From Clostridium sp031626875 (GTDB lineage Bacteria; Bacillota; Clostridia; Clostridiales; Clostridiaceae): a stretch of DNA of 64,000 nt. The notes beneath the pieces were generated by a model. The model searched no databases, was not told the DNA's origin, and saw only the letters and a list, made by a program, of their open reading frames with translations. The stretch covers positions 108,810 to 172,809 of the forward strand of contig NZ_JANDMF010000004.1 of assembly GCF_031626875.1 (NCBI RefSeq). Direction: 5' to 3'. Within the stretch, counting starts at the first letter, position 1; each line of letters starts with the position of its first letter. Of this stretch, positions 9,173-17,353 are shown one piece after another. A program made the position numbers and the translations under genes.

Positions 9173-10366
9173 TTACTCCTCTTCACTTTCACCTATTTTC
9201 TTTTTTCTTTTTGCTAATATTACAAATAAGATAAATAGAATTATAATTATTGATACTATGATAATATGCAACAAATACGATCCTAAAACTTTAAAATGTA
9301 TAGTATCTGATTGTGTTTGATCTCCCATTTTAACAGTATAATCTACTGTGTATTCTCCAACCTTAGCATTAATTGTGTCCCACTGACTTTCTAAAGTTTT
9401 TTCTTCTCCTTCTTTTAAAGAGTCTTGTTTTTCATCTTTAAATACTTCTTCTCCATTGCTGTTCTTTATAGATATATCAAAGATAACCGGAAGATCAAGA
9501 TTTCCTGTGCTCTTTACTTTTGCTAAGATTTTTGCTGGCTTACCTTGGAAAGTATCTTTTACTATAACACTTTCTAATTCACCTTTCATTTCGCCTACAG
9601 AAAAATCTTTTTCACCTTGTATAACTACCTTGCCATCAGATTTTACTGCTTTATATTTAGCTACATAATTTCCCATAGCAACATTTTTTGTATCCCAATT
9701 AAATTTCATAATTCCCATGTAATTATTACTTGGATAAGTTTGAGTTTTTAAATTTTCATTAAAATTTGCTACTTCTTTGTTATCTTCTTTTGATATGATA
9801 GATATATTTGTATTTAGTTCTTCTTCTTTTTCTGTGTAATTTGCTAAGATAATATGAAATGCTCCAACATTAAGTTTATTTATATCAGAAACCAAAAAAC
9901 TAACAACATTAAAACCTTCTTTAACAAATTGTAATCTCAATGAATTTGAAGTACTAGTATAAACTACAGCTCCATTATCATTGCGATTTTCAATTTTTCT
10001 TGAAAAAGTTATAGTTACATCATATGGACTTGGTAATAATTTATCACTATTATTGATATTTATTTTAACTTGTTTACTTTCACCTTTCCCAAGATCAAAA
10101 CTTTCTGGTTCAAAACTTATAAATCCACTACCATTTCCCTCTGCATTAGCTGTAAATGTACTTGCTTCACCATCATTGGTTACAGTTGCCATAGTATTTA
10201 TTGAATTGTCAGTAATTCTACCTAAGTTTGCATATACTGGTCTTACTATAGTATTATTAGGTTTGTTATCAATGGCATTTACTGAAATTAGATAAAAAGA
10301 ATTAAAAATTATAAAGAATGTCAAAGTGACTATTAAATATAAGCTTGCTTTTTTAATTTTGATCAT
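9173..10366 (-). CDS. Exported cell-surface protein with Ig-like domains and C-terminal membrane anchor
   Basis: 397 residues: an N-terminal signal sequence (about 8-31), an extracellular region of beta-rich modules, and a C-terminal hydrophobic helix (about 365-387) followed by the basic tail AKRKKKIGESEEE. The first module has GFISFEPESFDLGKGESK; two later modules carry KVKSTGNLDLPVIFDIS and VGEYTVDYTVKMGDQTQ. This is the arrangement of WxL-interacting (DUF916-type) proteins, but sequence similarity is too loose for a firm call. It follows the secreted protein at 10533 on the same strand with a terminator between them. I do not recognise a specific function; surface anchoring or adhesion is an inference. 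Confidence 0.65.
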   Translation of the reverse strand: MIKIKKASLYLIVTLTFFIIFNSFYLISVNAIDNKPNNTIVRPVYANLGRITDNSINTMATVTNDGEASTFTANAEGNGSGFISFEPESFDLGKGESKQVKININNSDKLLPSPYDVTITFSRKIENRNDNGAVVYTSTSNSLRLQFVKEGFNVVSFLVSDINKLNVGAFHIILANYTEKEEELNTNISIISKEDNKEVANFNENLKTQTYPSNNYMGIMKFNWDTKNVAMGNYVAKYKAVKSDGKVVIQGEKDFSVGEMKGELESVIVKDTFQGKPAKILAKVKSTGNLDLPVIFDISIKNSNGEEVFKDEKQDSLKEGEEKTLESQWDTINAKVGEYTVDYTVKMGDQTQSDTIHFKVLGSYLLHIIIVSIIIILFILFVILAKRKKKIGESEEE

Positions 10367-10466
10367 TACTTCAACCTTTCATTAATTATAAATCATTAGT
10401 CATTAATATTTATGAGAAAAAAATCAATGTATTACCTATACTATATTTAAATTGCTAAAAATTTAA

Positions 10467-10486
10467 GGAAGTCACCAATGACTTCC
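10467..10486 (-). terminator. Terminator after the secreted-protein gene
   Basis: Perfect 8-bp stem GGAAGTCA/TGACTTCC with a CCAA loop. The minus strand continues TTAAATTTTT; the plus strand also has a T run. It lies between the stop of the gene at 10533-11513 and the start of the downstream gene, so transcription of the second gene may depend on read-through or its own promoter. Confidence 0.7.
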
Positions 10487-10532
10487 TCTCTTTTTAATAA
10501 TTTTATTTGCTAAATATAATTTAATATTAATT

Positions 10533-11513
10533 TTATGGGTTTGATAAATAATTACCAGTAATAGTTACATCCCACTTCAATTCATTTCCAGAAGCAGCAC
10601 TCTCAGGCAAATCTATAAGAGTAGCTAAATTCATATTTGTAGAATTTTGTTGAAGACTCCAAACTGAATTATACCCAAATGTTAATGTTACCCCTTTATC
10701 TGATGCTGACATATCACTTGGTACTTTAGTTAAAACAAAATTATTTCCAGTACAAAACTTAGGGCTTGCTGTATCACCTATTGCTGAATATTTCACAAAA
10801 TTTCCAGTAGTATCTTTCAAATCATTTCCAGTACCTATATATAATTTATTACCACTACTACCAACTGTAACTAAAGCAATAGTTATAGTTGTATCAACTG
10901 GAATATTCCACTTTGCACCAGAACCATCATAACTAAATATTTTTACTACAGGTTTACAAACGCCTATAAGGGTTTCATTATCATTTAATGTATACCCTGT
11001 TAAATTTGTATTATCTAAAGTTCCAGTTATTGTAGCTGGAACATAAGCATTAGTTTCTTCACTAGTAGAATTAGTATAATATAACCAATTTGCAATTCCT
11101 TGTGTTTTAGCATCTCCTCCAGTTGGAACTGAAGATTTTACTGTATAATATGCATTTGCATTAGTTGCACCCTCTGTAAATTTGATTTGTTTATTAGTTG
11201 TTTGTGTTATATCTTTTAAGGAATTAAACATAACAAATTTAGCATCTTTCTGTTCATTTGCTTCTCCTGGATAAATAGTTCCTGCATGTTCAGTGTTTTT
11301 ATGCCCAAAAACATCTAATGGGTCATACGCAATTGTATTGGCAGTACTATCTACACTTGCATCTACAAAATGACCTGGCGTAGCTGTTTGTGTTCCTTTT
11401 GCAGGATCAGATATATCACTAGTAGCAGCAAATACCTTTACTGGAAATGCAACTACTAAAGAAACAGTTAACGCTATTGCGCTAATCAATGAAATGATTT
11501 TTTTTGATTTCAT
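10533..11513 (-). CDS. Secreted protein of unknown function, possibly WxL-like
   Basis: 326 residues beginning with a clear signal peptide (MKSKKIISLISAIALTVSLV, cleavage probably after VFAA near residue 30). The mature part is rich in Thr, Asn, Ser and Gly with few charges, typical of surface or S-layer-like beta proteins. Two tryptophan motifs near the C-terminus, VWSLQQNS and LKWDVTITG, recall the paired motifs of WxL cell-surface domains. The downstream gene encodes a membrane-anchored partner-like protein. The WxL link is weak and unverified. The upstream region carries three regularly spaced palindromes that could control it. Confidence 0.6.
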   Translation of the reverse strand: MKSKKIISLISAIALTVSLVVAFPVKVFAATSDISDPAKGTQTATPGHFVDASVDSTANTIAYDPLDVFGHKNTEHAGTIYPGEANEQKDAKFVMFNSLKDITQTTNKQIKFTEGATNANAYYTVKSSVPTGGDAKTQGIANWLYYTNSTSEETNAYVPATITGTLDNTNLTGYTLNDNETLIGVCKPVVKIFSYDGSGAKWNIPVDTTITIALVTVGSSGNKLYIGTGNDLKDTTGNFVKYSAIGDTASPKFCTGNNFVLTKVPSDMSASDKGVTLTFGYNSVWSLQQNSTNMNLATLIDLPESAASGNELKWDVTITGNYLSNP

Positions 11514-11668
11514 TTTTCAATCCTTTCTTATCCTAAATGACATATTATCTATATTGTAAGGATAAATTTTTATTTCCTATTTCATTATATGATTCTGCAA
11601 TGCAATTGGTTATTTAGGAATTCTAACTTATGTAATATAGTTTCATTATAAACTTAGTATTTTAAAGC

Positions 11669-11732
11669 ATATTCTTCAGAATATCACCATATATATTCCG
11701 AAGAATATAAGAATATTTATTCTGAAGAATAT
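11669..11732. repeat. Three 16-bp palindromes at exact 24-bp spacing
   Basis: Copies start at 11669, 11693 and 11717. Each reads WTATTC-N4-GAATAT, with TTCA, CGAA and TGAA as the centres. Copies 1 and 3 are reverse complements of each other except at the first base pair, so they can also fold into a long hairpin with copy 2 in the loop. The array lies 17 bases after the eutC stop and about 155-220 bases upstream of the secreted-protein start. It could be an operator array for that gene, a terminator for the eut genes, or both. Confidence 0.75.
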
Positions 11733-11748
11733 ATCTATAAATGTTCTT

Positions 11749-12510
11749 TTAAAGTTTAAGTTCTACTCCACTTTTCTTCTCCCTCATCAACATATCTACA
11801 AGATTTACAATCTGTGTTCCTGCCTCAGCTGGTGACATGCCATTTTTGTGTATATTAGAAATTACTGTCCTTTGAGATTCTGGTTTATCACTACTTGCTC
11901 TATACGCCATGTAACAGCTCATACTCTCTCCTGTTGCAAGTCCCGGTCTCTCTCCTATTAAGATAATAGTAACCTTTGCATTTAATGCTTCGCTTATCTT
12001 ATCCATAGTAGCCACTCTTGCATACTTTACAAAAATAGGTGTCCCTACTGTATATCCTTTTTCTTTTGCTTCATCCACTATAATTTTGTAAATTTCTTTC
12101 AAATTTGAAGGTATTGCAGGTGCACTTAGACCATCCCCAGCTATAATCTGTAAATCTATATTTTTAAAACATTTATTTTTTAAGTGGTCTAATGTTTCTT
12201 CTGAAAATACTCTACCCAAATCTGGCCTTGTAATATACTCTTCTTTATCCTTTACCTTTGTTTGAACTTTTATAAAACCTAATTCATCTACTATATTTTC
12301 ATCTGCACTTGCCCAAACAGCATCTATAGCTATTGCATGGTCAGCTCTAAACCTTAAGTAATCAAGTGTTTTAAGCCTTGTTCCTGATTTTCCCCTGCAA
12401 ATCCTAGCAGGTGTGGTCTTGTTTAAATTCAAACACCATTCATAGTCTATTGGATTATCTACTGTAACTCTATCACTTAAATCAACCTCAGATATATCTT
12501 CTAACCTCAT
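11749..12510 (-). CDS. eutC: Ethanolamine ammonia-lyase small subunit
   Basis: 253 residues, slightly shorter at the N-terminus than enterobacterial EutC. Conserved stretches include PARICRGKSGTRLKTLDYLRFRADH-like sequence near 34-58, IIAGDGLSAPAI near 122 (the region that contacts adenosylcobalamin), and IGERPGLATGESMSCYMAYR near 185-205. With EutB it forms the coenzyme B12-dependent lyase that splits ethanolamine into acetaldehyde and ammonia. The start codon follows the eutB stop by three bases and its AAAGGGGTG site lies inside the end of eutB, so translation is coupled. The function call is firm. Confidence 0.96.
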   Translation of the reverse strand: MRLEDISEVDLSDRVTVDNPIDYEWCLNLNKTTPARICRGKSGTRLKTLDYLRFRADHAIAIDAVWASADENIVDELGFIKVQTKVKDKEEYITRPDLGRVFSEETLDHLKNKCFKNIDLQIIAGDGLSAPAIPSNLKEIYKIIVDEAKEKGYTVGTPIFVKYARVATMDKISEALNAKVTIILIGERPGLATGESMSCYMAYRASSDKPESQRTVISNIHKNGMSPAEAGTQIVNLVDMLMREKKSGVELKL

Positions 12511-12513
12511 AAC

Positions 12514-13881
12514 TTACACCCCTTTTTCTAAAAAAACAGATGGATCTCCAGCCCTGTCTGTTAGCATACCATCTTTCATTATTCCAAGCTCTTCAAGTCT
12601 AATTTCAAATTCCCTTATTGGTCTTTTATTTGTTACCTCCCTTAAGGCAGCAATATCATGATAACTTGTCGATTGATACATGAGCATTACATCATCTCCA
12701 CCTGGAACTCCCATGAAATAATTGCAATTAGCTTCTGCAAGTAATACTGCTAAATTTTCTAAATCATTTTGATCTGCTTTCATATGATTTGTATAGCATA
12801 CATCAACTCCCATAGATAATCCTGTTAATTTTCCCATAAAATGATCTTCAAGCCCCGCCCTTATAACCTGTGCTCCATCATATAAATATTCTGGTCCAAT
12901 AAATCCTACAACTGTGTTAACTAAAAATGGTTTGTACCTTTTAGCTAACCCATAGCACCTGGCTTCCATAGTAACTTGGTCTGCTCCATTATGCCCTTCA
13001 GAAGATAATTCAGAACCTTGTCCAGTTTCAAAATACATGAAATTACTTCCTTTTGAAGACTTTAATTCTTTCATAGTAGCATAGGCTTCATCTAATAATT
13101 TAAGGCTTATTCCAAAATCTTTATTTGATATTTCAGAACCTGCTATACTTTGAAACATTAAATCCATTGGAACACCATTTTTTAAAGCTTCCATTTGAGT
13201 TATTATATGAGATAAAACACAATTTTGAGTTGGTATTTTAAACTCATCCATGAAATTTTTGAAATTCTTCAATACATTAGTTGTACCTTCCATAGTATCC
13301 TTTGCTGGATTAAGCCCTATTACTGCATCTCCTACTCCATAACTTATTCCTTCCATAACAGATGATAATATCCCTTTTATATTATCTGTTGGATGATTTG
13401 GTTGAAGCCTTGAAGATAGTGTTCCCATCTCTCCTATTGTTGTATTACATGTTGCTTTGTTTATTATTTTTTTTGATGTTACTATAAGATCTAAATTACT
13501 CATAAGTTTAGTTACTCCTGCTATAACTTCTGATGTTAATCCATCTCTTATAGCTACAATTTCTCCCCCTGTAGAAGATAGTAAAAACTCCCTAAGCTCC
13601 CCTATAGTCTTAGATTTTATCTTTATATAAATTTCTTCATCTACCCCATCTTGAATTACTCTAGTCACTTCATCTTTATCATAATCAACTACTGGATTAT
13701 TTCTTAAATCTTCTATAGTAAGTTCTGAAAGCACCACCTTAGCAGCTATTCTCTCCTTAGTTGATATAGCTCCAATTCCAGCAAGTCTATCTCCTGATTT
13801 TTCTTCATTTGCTTTTGCTAGAACTTCTTTTACACTTGAAAATTCATATACATTCCCAAAAAGTTTAGTTTTTAAAATCAT
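12514..13881 (-). CDS. eutB: Ethanolamine ammonia-lyase large subunit
   Basis: 455 residues, full length for EutB. Recognisable segments are MILKTKLFGNVYEFSSVKEV at the start, AKANEEKSGDRLAGIGA, LSSRLQPNHPTDN, GDAVIGLNPAKD, MYFETGQGSELSSEGHNGAD (TIM-barrel active-site region) and MGVPGGDDVMLMYQST. It binds ethanolamine and the adenosyl radical and acts with EutC in the cytoplasm. It follows the permease gene by 15 bases and has an AAGGAG site. No EutA reactivase, microcompartment shell protein or EutVW regulator is encoded in this window, so this is a minimal catabolic cluster. Confidence 0.97.
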   Translation of the reverse strand: MILKTKLFGNVYEFSSVKEVLAKANEEKSGDRLAGIGAISTKERIAAKVVLSELTIEDLRNNPVVDYDKDEVTRVIQDGVDEEIYIKIKSKTIGELREFLLSSTGGEIVAIRDGLTSEVIAGVTKLMSNLDLIVTSKKIINKATCNTTIGEMGTLSSRLQPNHPTDNIKGILSSVMEGISYGVGDAVIGLNPAKDTMEGTTNVLKNFKNFMDEFKIPTQNCVLSHIITQMEALKNGVPMDLMFQSIAGSEISNKDFGISLKLLDEAYATMKELKSSKGSNFMYFETGQGSELSSEGHNGADQVTMEARCYGLAKRYKPFLVNTVVGFIGPEYLYDGAQVIRAGLEDHFMGKLTGLSMGVDVCYTNHMKADQNDLENLAVLLAEANCNYFMGVPGGDDVMLMYQSTSYHDIAALREVTNKRPIREFEIRLEELGIMKDGMLTDRAGDPSVFLEKGV

Positions 13882-13896
13882 TTTAAGTTTCTCCTT

Positions 13897-15210
13897 TTAG
13901 ACAATTTCTCTATTAATTCCTTTAATACTTATTTCACTTATCCTTGAATAAATAAAATAATAAACTATAGCTAAAACATATGCTCCTATTACCCAAAGTA
14001 TAGTAGATAGGTTTGATAAGATAAGAGCTAAAAAAAGCACTATAGCTATAGTAAGAGCTATTAATGGAATCATAGGATTTGTTACCTTAAATGTTCTATT
14101 AAGTCTAGGTTCTTTTTTTCTTAATATGAAAAAAGAAATCATACTTATAATATAAAGAGCTACAGCTCCAAAGGATGAAATTACTATAATTACAGCTGTT
14201 TGCTCTGTTGATACAAATATCATTCCAATTAAGCTCATTATAACTATTGAATGTACTGGTGCACCCTTAGAATTAACTTTAGCTAAAATTTTTGGTAAAT
14301 AACCAGCCCTGGCCATAGCAAATCCTTGTCTTGAATATCCAATTATTATTCCATGTAAACTTGCCACCAATCCAAATAGCCCTATAAAACTCATTGCTTT
14401 AGATAATAACCCAGCGCCATATATTCCCTCAAGAGCAGTAGGAAGTGGTGAATCTGTTGCACTTAAAACACTTGCTTCTGAAGTTCCTGCTGTTACAAAA
14501 AAAGTCCCAAGGGATAATATAACTAATGTAAATATTCCTAATATAAATCCTTTAGGAACATTCTTTTTAGGATTTTCACATTCTTCTGCTGACATAGCAC
14601 CACCCTCTACAGCTAAATAAAACCAAATTGCAAAAGGTATTGCACTAAATATCCCATTAAGTCCTCCTTTAAAAGTGTCTCCTCCCAAAATATTATTAAG
14701 CTCAATATGTGGAGTACCTGTTCCTATAAATAATAACAATCCTCCAATTGCCACAATGGTTACAATAAGTTCAACCTTAGCAGCTGTCTCTATTCCTAAA
14801 CAATTTATACCCACAAATAACATATAAGTTATTAAAGCTGCAATTACAGCTGGTATTGATGGAAACAGAAAATTAATATATGCTCCTATTGAAAGTGCAA
14901 TAGCTGGAGTTGCGAATAGAAATTCTACAAGACATGAAAATCCAGCTATAAAGCCACCAAATTTACCTAGTGCTCTTGAAGCATATTCTGAAGCACCACC
15001 TGCATGAGGAATAGCAGTTGCAAGTTCTGCATAGCTAAACATAAATGTTGTATAAAATGCTGTTACTATTAATATTGCTATAGTAAACCCAATAGGACTT
15101 GTAAGTTCTAAAGCATAATTCCATCCACAATACATTCCTGAAATGACCATTCCAACAATTATTGCCCAAAGTTGTATTGGTTTTAATGTCTTTTTTAATT
15201 CATTATTCAT
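13897..15210 (-). CDS. Ethanolamine permease, APC amino acid/polyamine superfamily
   Basis: 437 residues with about twelve predicted membrane segments and APC features such as GGASEYASRALGKFGGFIAG near residues 70-90, AEECENPKKNVPKGF near 210, and FAMARAGYLPKILAKVNSKGAP near 295. This type of transporter is commonly linked to eutBC and imports ethanolamine. It is the first gene of the three-gene unit, with GAGGAG ten bases before ATG. The substrate is inferred from the eutBC context. A leader with a terminator-like hairpin separates it from its promoter region. Confidence 0.9.
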   Translation of the reverse strand: MNNELKKTLKPIQLWAIIVGMVISGMYCGWNYALELTSPIGFTIAILIVTAFYTTFMFSYAELATAIPHAGGASEYASRALGKFGGFIAGFSCLVEFLFATPAIALSIGAYINFLFPSIPAVIAALITYMLFVGINCLGIETAAKVELIVTIVAIGGLLLFIGTGTPHIELNNILGGDTFKGGLNGIFSAIPFAIWFYLAVEGGAMSAEECENPKKNVPKGFILGIFTLVILSLGTFFVTAGTSEASVLSATDSPLPTALEGIYGAGLLSKAMSFIGLFGLVASLHGIIIGYSRQGFAMARAGYLPKILAKVNSKGAPVHSIVIMSLIGMIFVSTEQTAVIIVISSFGAVALYIISMISFFILRKKEPRLNRTFKVTNPMIPLIALTIAIVLFLALILSNLSTILWVIGAYVLAIVYYFIYSRISEISIKGINREIV

Positions 15211-15241
15211 ATATATTCATCTCCTCTTTTTTATTTTCAAT

Positions 15242-15288
15242 AAAAAAAGACAATGAGGCCAAATTTAATTGACTTCATTGTCTTTTTT
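15242..15288 (-). terminator. Intrinsic terminator in the eut leader, possible attenuator
   Basis: Stem AAAAAAGACAATGA/TCATTGTCTTTTTT extended inside by GTCAA/TTGGC, with a T run on the minus strand. It lies 32 bases upstream of the permease start codon and no gene precedes it on that strand. It therefore either attenuates eut transcription or ends a short leader RNA. The stem sequence recurs in three other terminators at 17303, 21138 and 22120. Confidence 0.65.
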
Positions 15289-15308
15289 GCAGTTAGATTT
15301 TTAATATA

Positions 15309-15342
15309 AAAGGTGTTTAAAGAATACTCTTTAAACACCTTT
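15309..15342 (-). promoter_or_regulatory. Perfect 15-bp hairpin in the eut leader
   Basis: Arms AAAGGTGTTTAAAGA and its exact complement enclose a 4-base loop, about 20 bases before the terminator hairpin on the minus strand. The loop does not fit the A1/G4 hexaloop pattern known for EutV (ANTAR) targets. It may be a second terminator or part of a switch. Confidence 0.45.
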
Positions 15343-15377
15343 GTTCTTGTTAAAACCAAGTATAAGTGTTTTTATAT

Positions 15378-15415
15378 AATTTAGCAATATTTATACACCC
15401 CCATATTGCTAAATT
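15378..15415. promoter_or_regulatory. 13-bp inverted repeat upstream of the eut leader
   Basis: Arms AATTTAGCAATAT and ATATTGCTAAATT are exact complements around a 12-base loop that reads GGGGGTG on the minus strand. It may be an RNA hairpin in the eut transcript or an operator. The rest of the non-coding stretch 15211-15696 is AT-rich. It holds two copies of CAACTATTCTA 28 bases apart (15440 and 15468) and the GH5 promoter region, and no gene. Confidence 0.4.
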
Positions 15416-15696
15416 AGTTGTTAATCATTCTATTTATTTCAACTATTCTAATTTTTTCATATACATCCAACTATTCTATTTTTTCTCTAATCTTAAATTT
15501 TATTCTTTGTAAAAAATAGGTCGTAATATACTCTTATTCTATCGCAAAGTGCATTAGAAATATATAACTTATTTGTTAAAATAAAAATATACAATCTAAT
15601 TTTATACATTTATTGATAAAAATGCAGAAGGAGGTCAATAAAAACTTATTTAAAAATGTATATAAGGATATAAATAAAATTTAGGGGGATAAAATA

Positions 15697-17301
15697 ATGA
15701 TTAATAGAAATAAAGTATTAGTTTTAGCGTTAGCTTTTTCAGCGTTAACATTTTATAAAGGGACATCTGTGTCTGCATCTACTGCATATACTGGAATACG
15801 TGATGTATCAGCACAACAAATAGTTGATGATATGAAAATCGGATGGAATTTAGGTAATACGCTTGACGCTACTGGTACACCTACAGATGGACCACTTTCA
15901 ACAGAAATGAGTTGGGGAAACCCAAAAACTACTCATGCTATGATAGATAGAATAAAGGCAGCAGGTTTTAATACTGTAAGGATTCCAACTACATGGTTTA
16001 ATCATATGGGTTCAGCTCCAAGCTACACTATAGATCCAGCATGGCTTAATAGAGTTGACGAAATTATGAATTATGCTTTTGATAATGATATGTATGTTAT
16101 TTTAAATATGCATCATGAAGATTCTTGGCTTATTCCAACTTCTGAAAAAGAAGCTCAAGTAAAAAATCAACTTACAAAAGCATGGGCTCAAATTGCAAAT
16201 AGATTCAATAAATATGGTGATCATTTAATATTTGAAACTATGAATGAACCAAGACCTGTTGGTGCAGCTAATGAATGGTCTGGAGGTTCTTTTGAAAACC
16301 GTTCTGTAATAAATAATTATAACTTAGCAGCTGTAAATACTATAAGAAATACTGGTGGTAACAATGAATCAAGATGTATCATGGTACCAACCCTTGCTGC
16401 TTCCTCAACTACTGTAGCTGTAGATGATTTAGTTATTCCAAATGATGATAAAAAAATTATTGTATCTTTACATATGTATTCACCATACCTATTTGCTATG
16501 GCTCAAGATGGTACAGATACTTGGGGCAGTGATGCTGATAAGAGTTCATTAGATTGGGAACTTGACCAAGTTGCTAACAAATTTGTTAAGAAAGGTCATC
16601 CAGTTGTTATTGGTGAATTTGGTACTATCAATAAAAACAATAAGTCATCTAGAGTAACTCATGCTGAATACTATGCAAAAGCAACTAGATCAAGACATAT
16701 TACACCTGTTTGGTGGGATAATGGAATCTCAACTGTTTTTGATTCAAATAGCTATGCTCTATTAGATAGAAACACTTTAGATTTAACTTGCCCTGATATA
16801 GTTTCAGCTCTTATGAGAGGTGCTAATGTAGATGGTACTACTAGCTCAGTAATTTATGATTTTGAAGGAAGCACTGGTGGTTGGACTGCTACAAACACCT
16901 TAACTTCTCCTAGTGTTGCTTGGGAATGGAAACATAATGGGAATAACTCATTAAGAACAGATATTACTTTAACTAGCGGTGGTCAATATTATTTTACTTT
17001 ACCTCAAAAGCAAGATTTAACTGGAAAATCTGAATTAAAAGCTATAGTAAGAACTTCAGACTGGGGAAATCAAGGAACTGGAATGATAGCTAAACTTTAT
17101 GTCAAAACTGGCGATGGATATCAATGGTTTGATGGTGGTGCTACTAAAATAGATTCAAGTTCAACTGGTACAGAAATAGGAATTGATTTATCTAAAGTTT
17201 CAAACCTTAATGATGTAAGAGAAATAGGTGTTCAATTTATAGCTGGCGATAACGCTTCTTGGAATAGTTCATTATATATGGATTATATAACAGTTAAATA
17301 A
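15697..17301 (+). CDS. Secreted endoglucanase, GH5 with C-terminal carbohydrate-binding-like domain
   Basis: 534 residues. A signal peptide (about 1-28) precedes a GH5 domain to about residue 372 with GWNLGNTLDA, RIPTTWFNH, ILNMHHE, the acid/base Glu184 in FETMNEPR, HMYSPY and the nucleophile Glu307 in VIGEFGT. This set fits clostridial cellulases or xyloglucanases of the GH5_4 type. From about 385 to the end is a beta-sandwich domain (VIYDFEGSTGGWT..., YVKTGDGYQWFDGG, DYITVK) that resembles a carbohydrate-binding module; I cannot name its family. There is no dockerin. The start has AGGGGG ten bases upstream. A close paralogue lies at 19493. The enzyme acts outside the cell on beta-1,4-glucans. 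Confidence 0.95.
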   Translation: MINRNKVLVLALAFSALTFYKGTSVSASTAYTGIRDVSAQQIVDDMKIGWNLGNTLDATGTPTDGPLSTEMSWGNPKTTHAMIDRIKAAGFNTVRIPTTWFNHMGSAPSYTIDPAWLNRVDEIMNYAFDNDMYVILNMHHEDSWLIPTSEKEAQVKNQLTKAWAQIANRFNKYGDHLIFETMNEPRPVGAANEWSGGSFENRSVINNYNLAAVNTIRNTGGNNESRCIMVPTLAASSTTVAVDDLVIPNDDKKIIVSLHMYSPYLFAMAQDGTDTWGSDADKSSLDWELDQVANKFVKKGHPVVIGEFGTINKNNKSSRVTHAEYYAKATRSRHITPVWWDNGISTVFDSNSYALLDRNTLDLTCPDIVSALMRGANVDGTTSSVIYDFEGSTGGWTATNTLTSPSVAWEWKHNGNNSLRTDITLTSGGQYYFTLPQKQDLTGKSELKAIVRTSDWGNQGTGMIAKLYVKTGDGYQWFDGGATKIDSSSTGTEIGIDLSKVSNLNDVREIGVQFIAGDNASWNSSLYMDYITVK

Positions 17302-17302
17302 T

Positions 17303-17347
17303 AAAAAGACAATGTTTCAAGGAAAATTTCTTTGTACATTGTCTTTT
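17303..17347. terminator. Bidirectional terminator after the first GH5 gene
   Basis: Stem AAAAGACAATGT/ACATTGTCTTTT with A and T flanks, lying between the convergent endoglucanase and siroheme reductase genes and ending both. It belongs to a group of four hairpins with nearly the same stem. Confidence 0.85.
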
Positions 17348-17353
17348 CATATT

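Noticed and set aside
11669..11732. Short CRISPR array
   Set aside because: Repeat plus spacer is only 24 bp, the sites are palindromic with 8-base gaps, and no cas genes are present.
15242..15342. EutV (ANTAR) antiterminator pair upstream of the eut genes
   Set aside because: The loops do not have A at position 1 and G at position 4 of a hexaloop, and no EutVW genes are in view.
15211..15696. Cobalamin riboswitch for the B12-dependent lyase
   Set aside because: No B12-box or multi-stem GC-rich core was found; only simple AT-rich hairpins are present.
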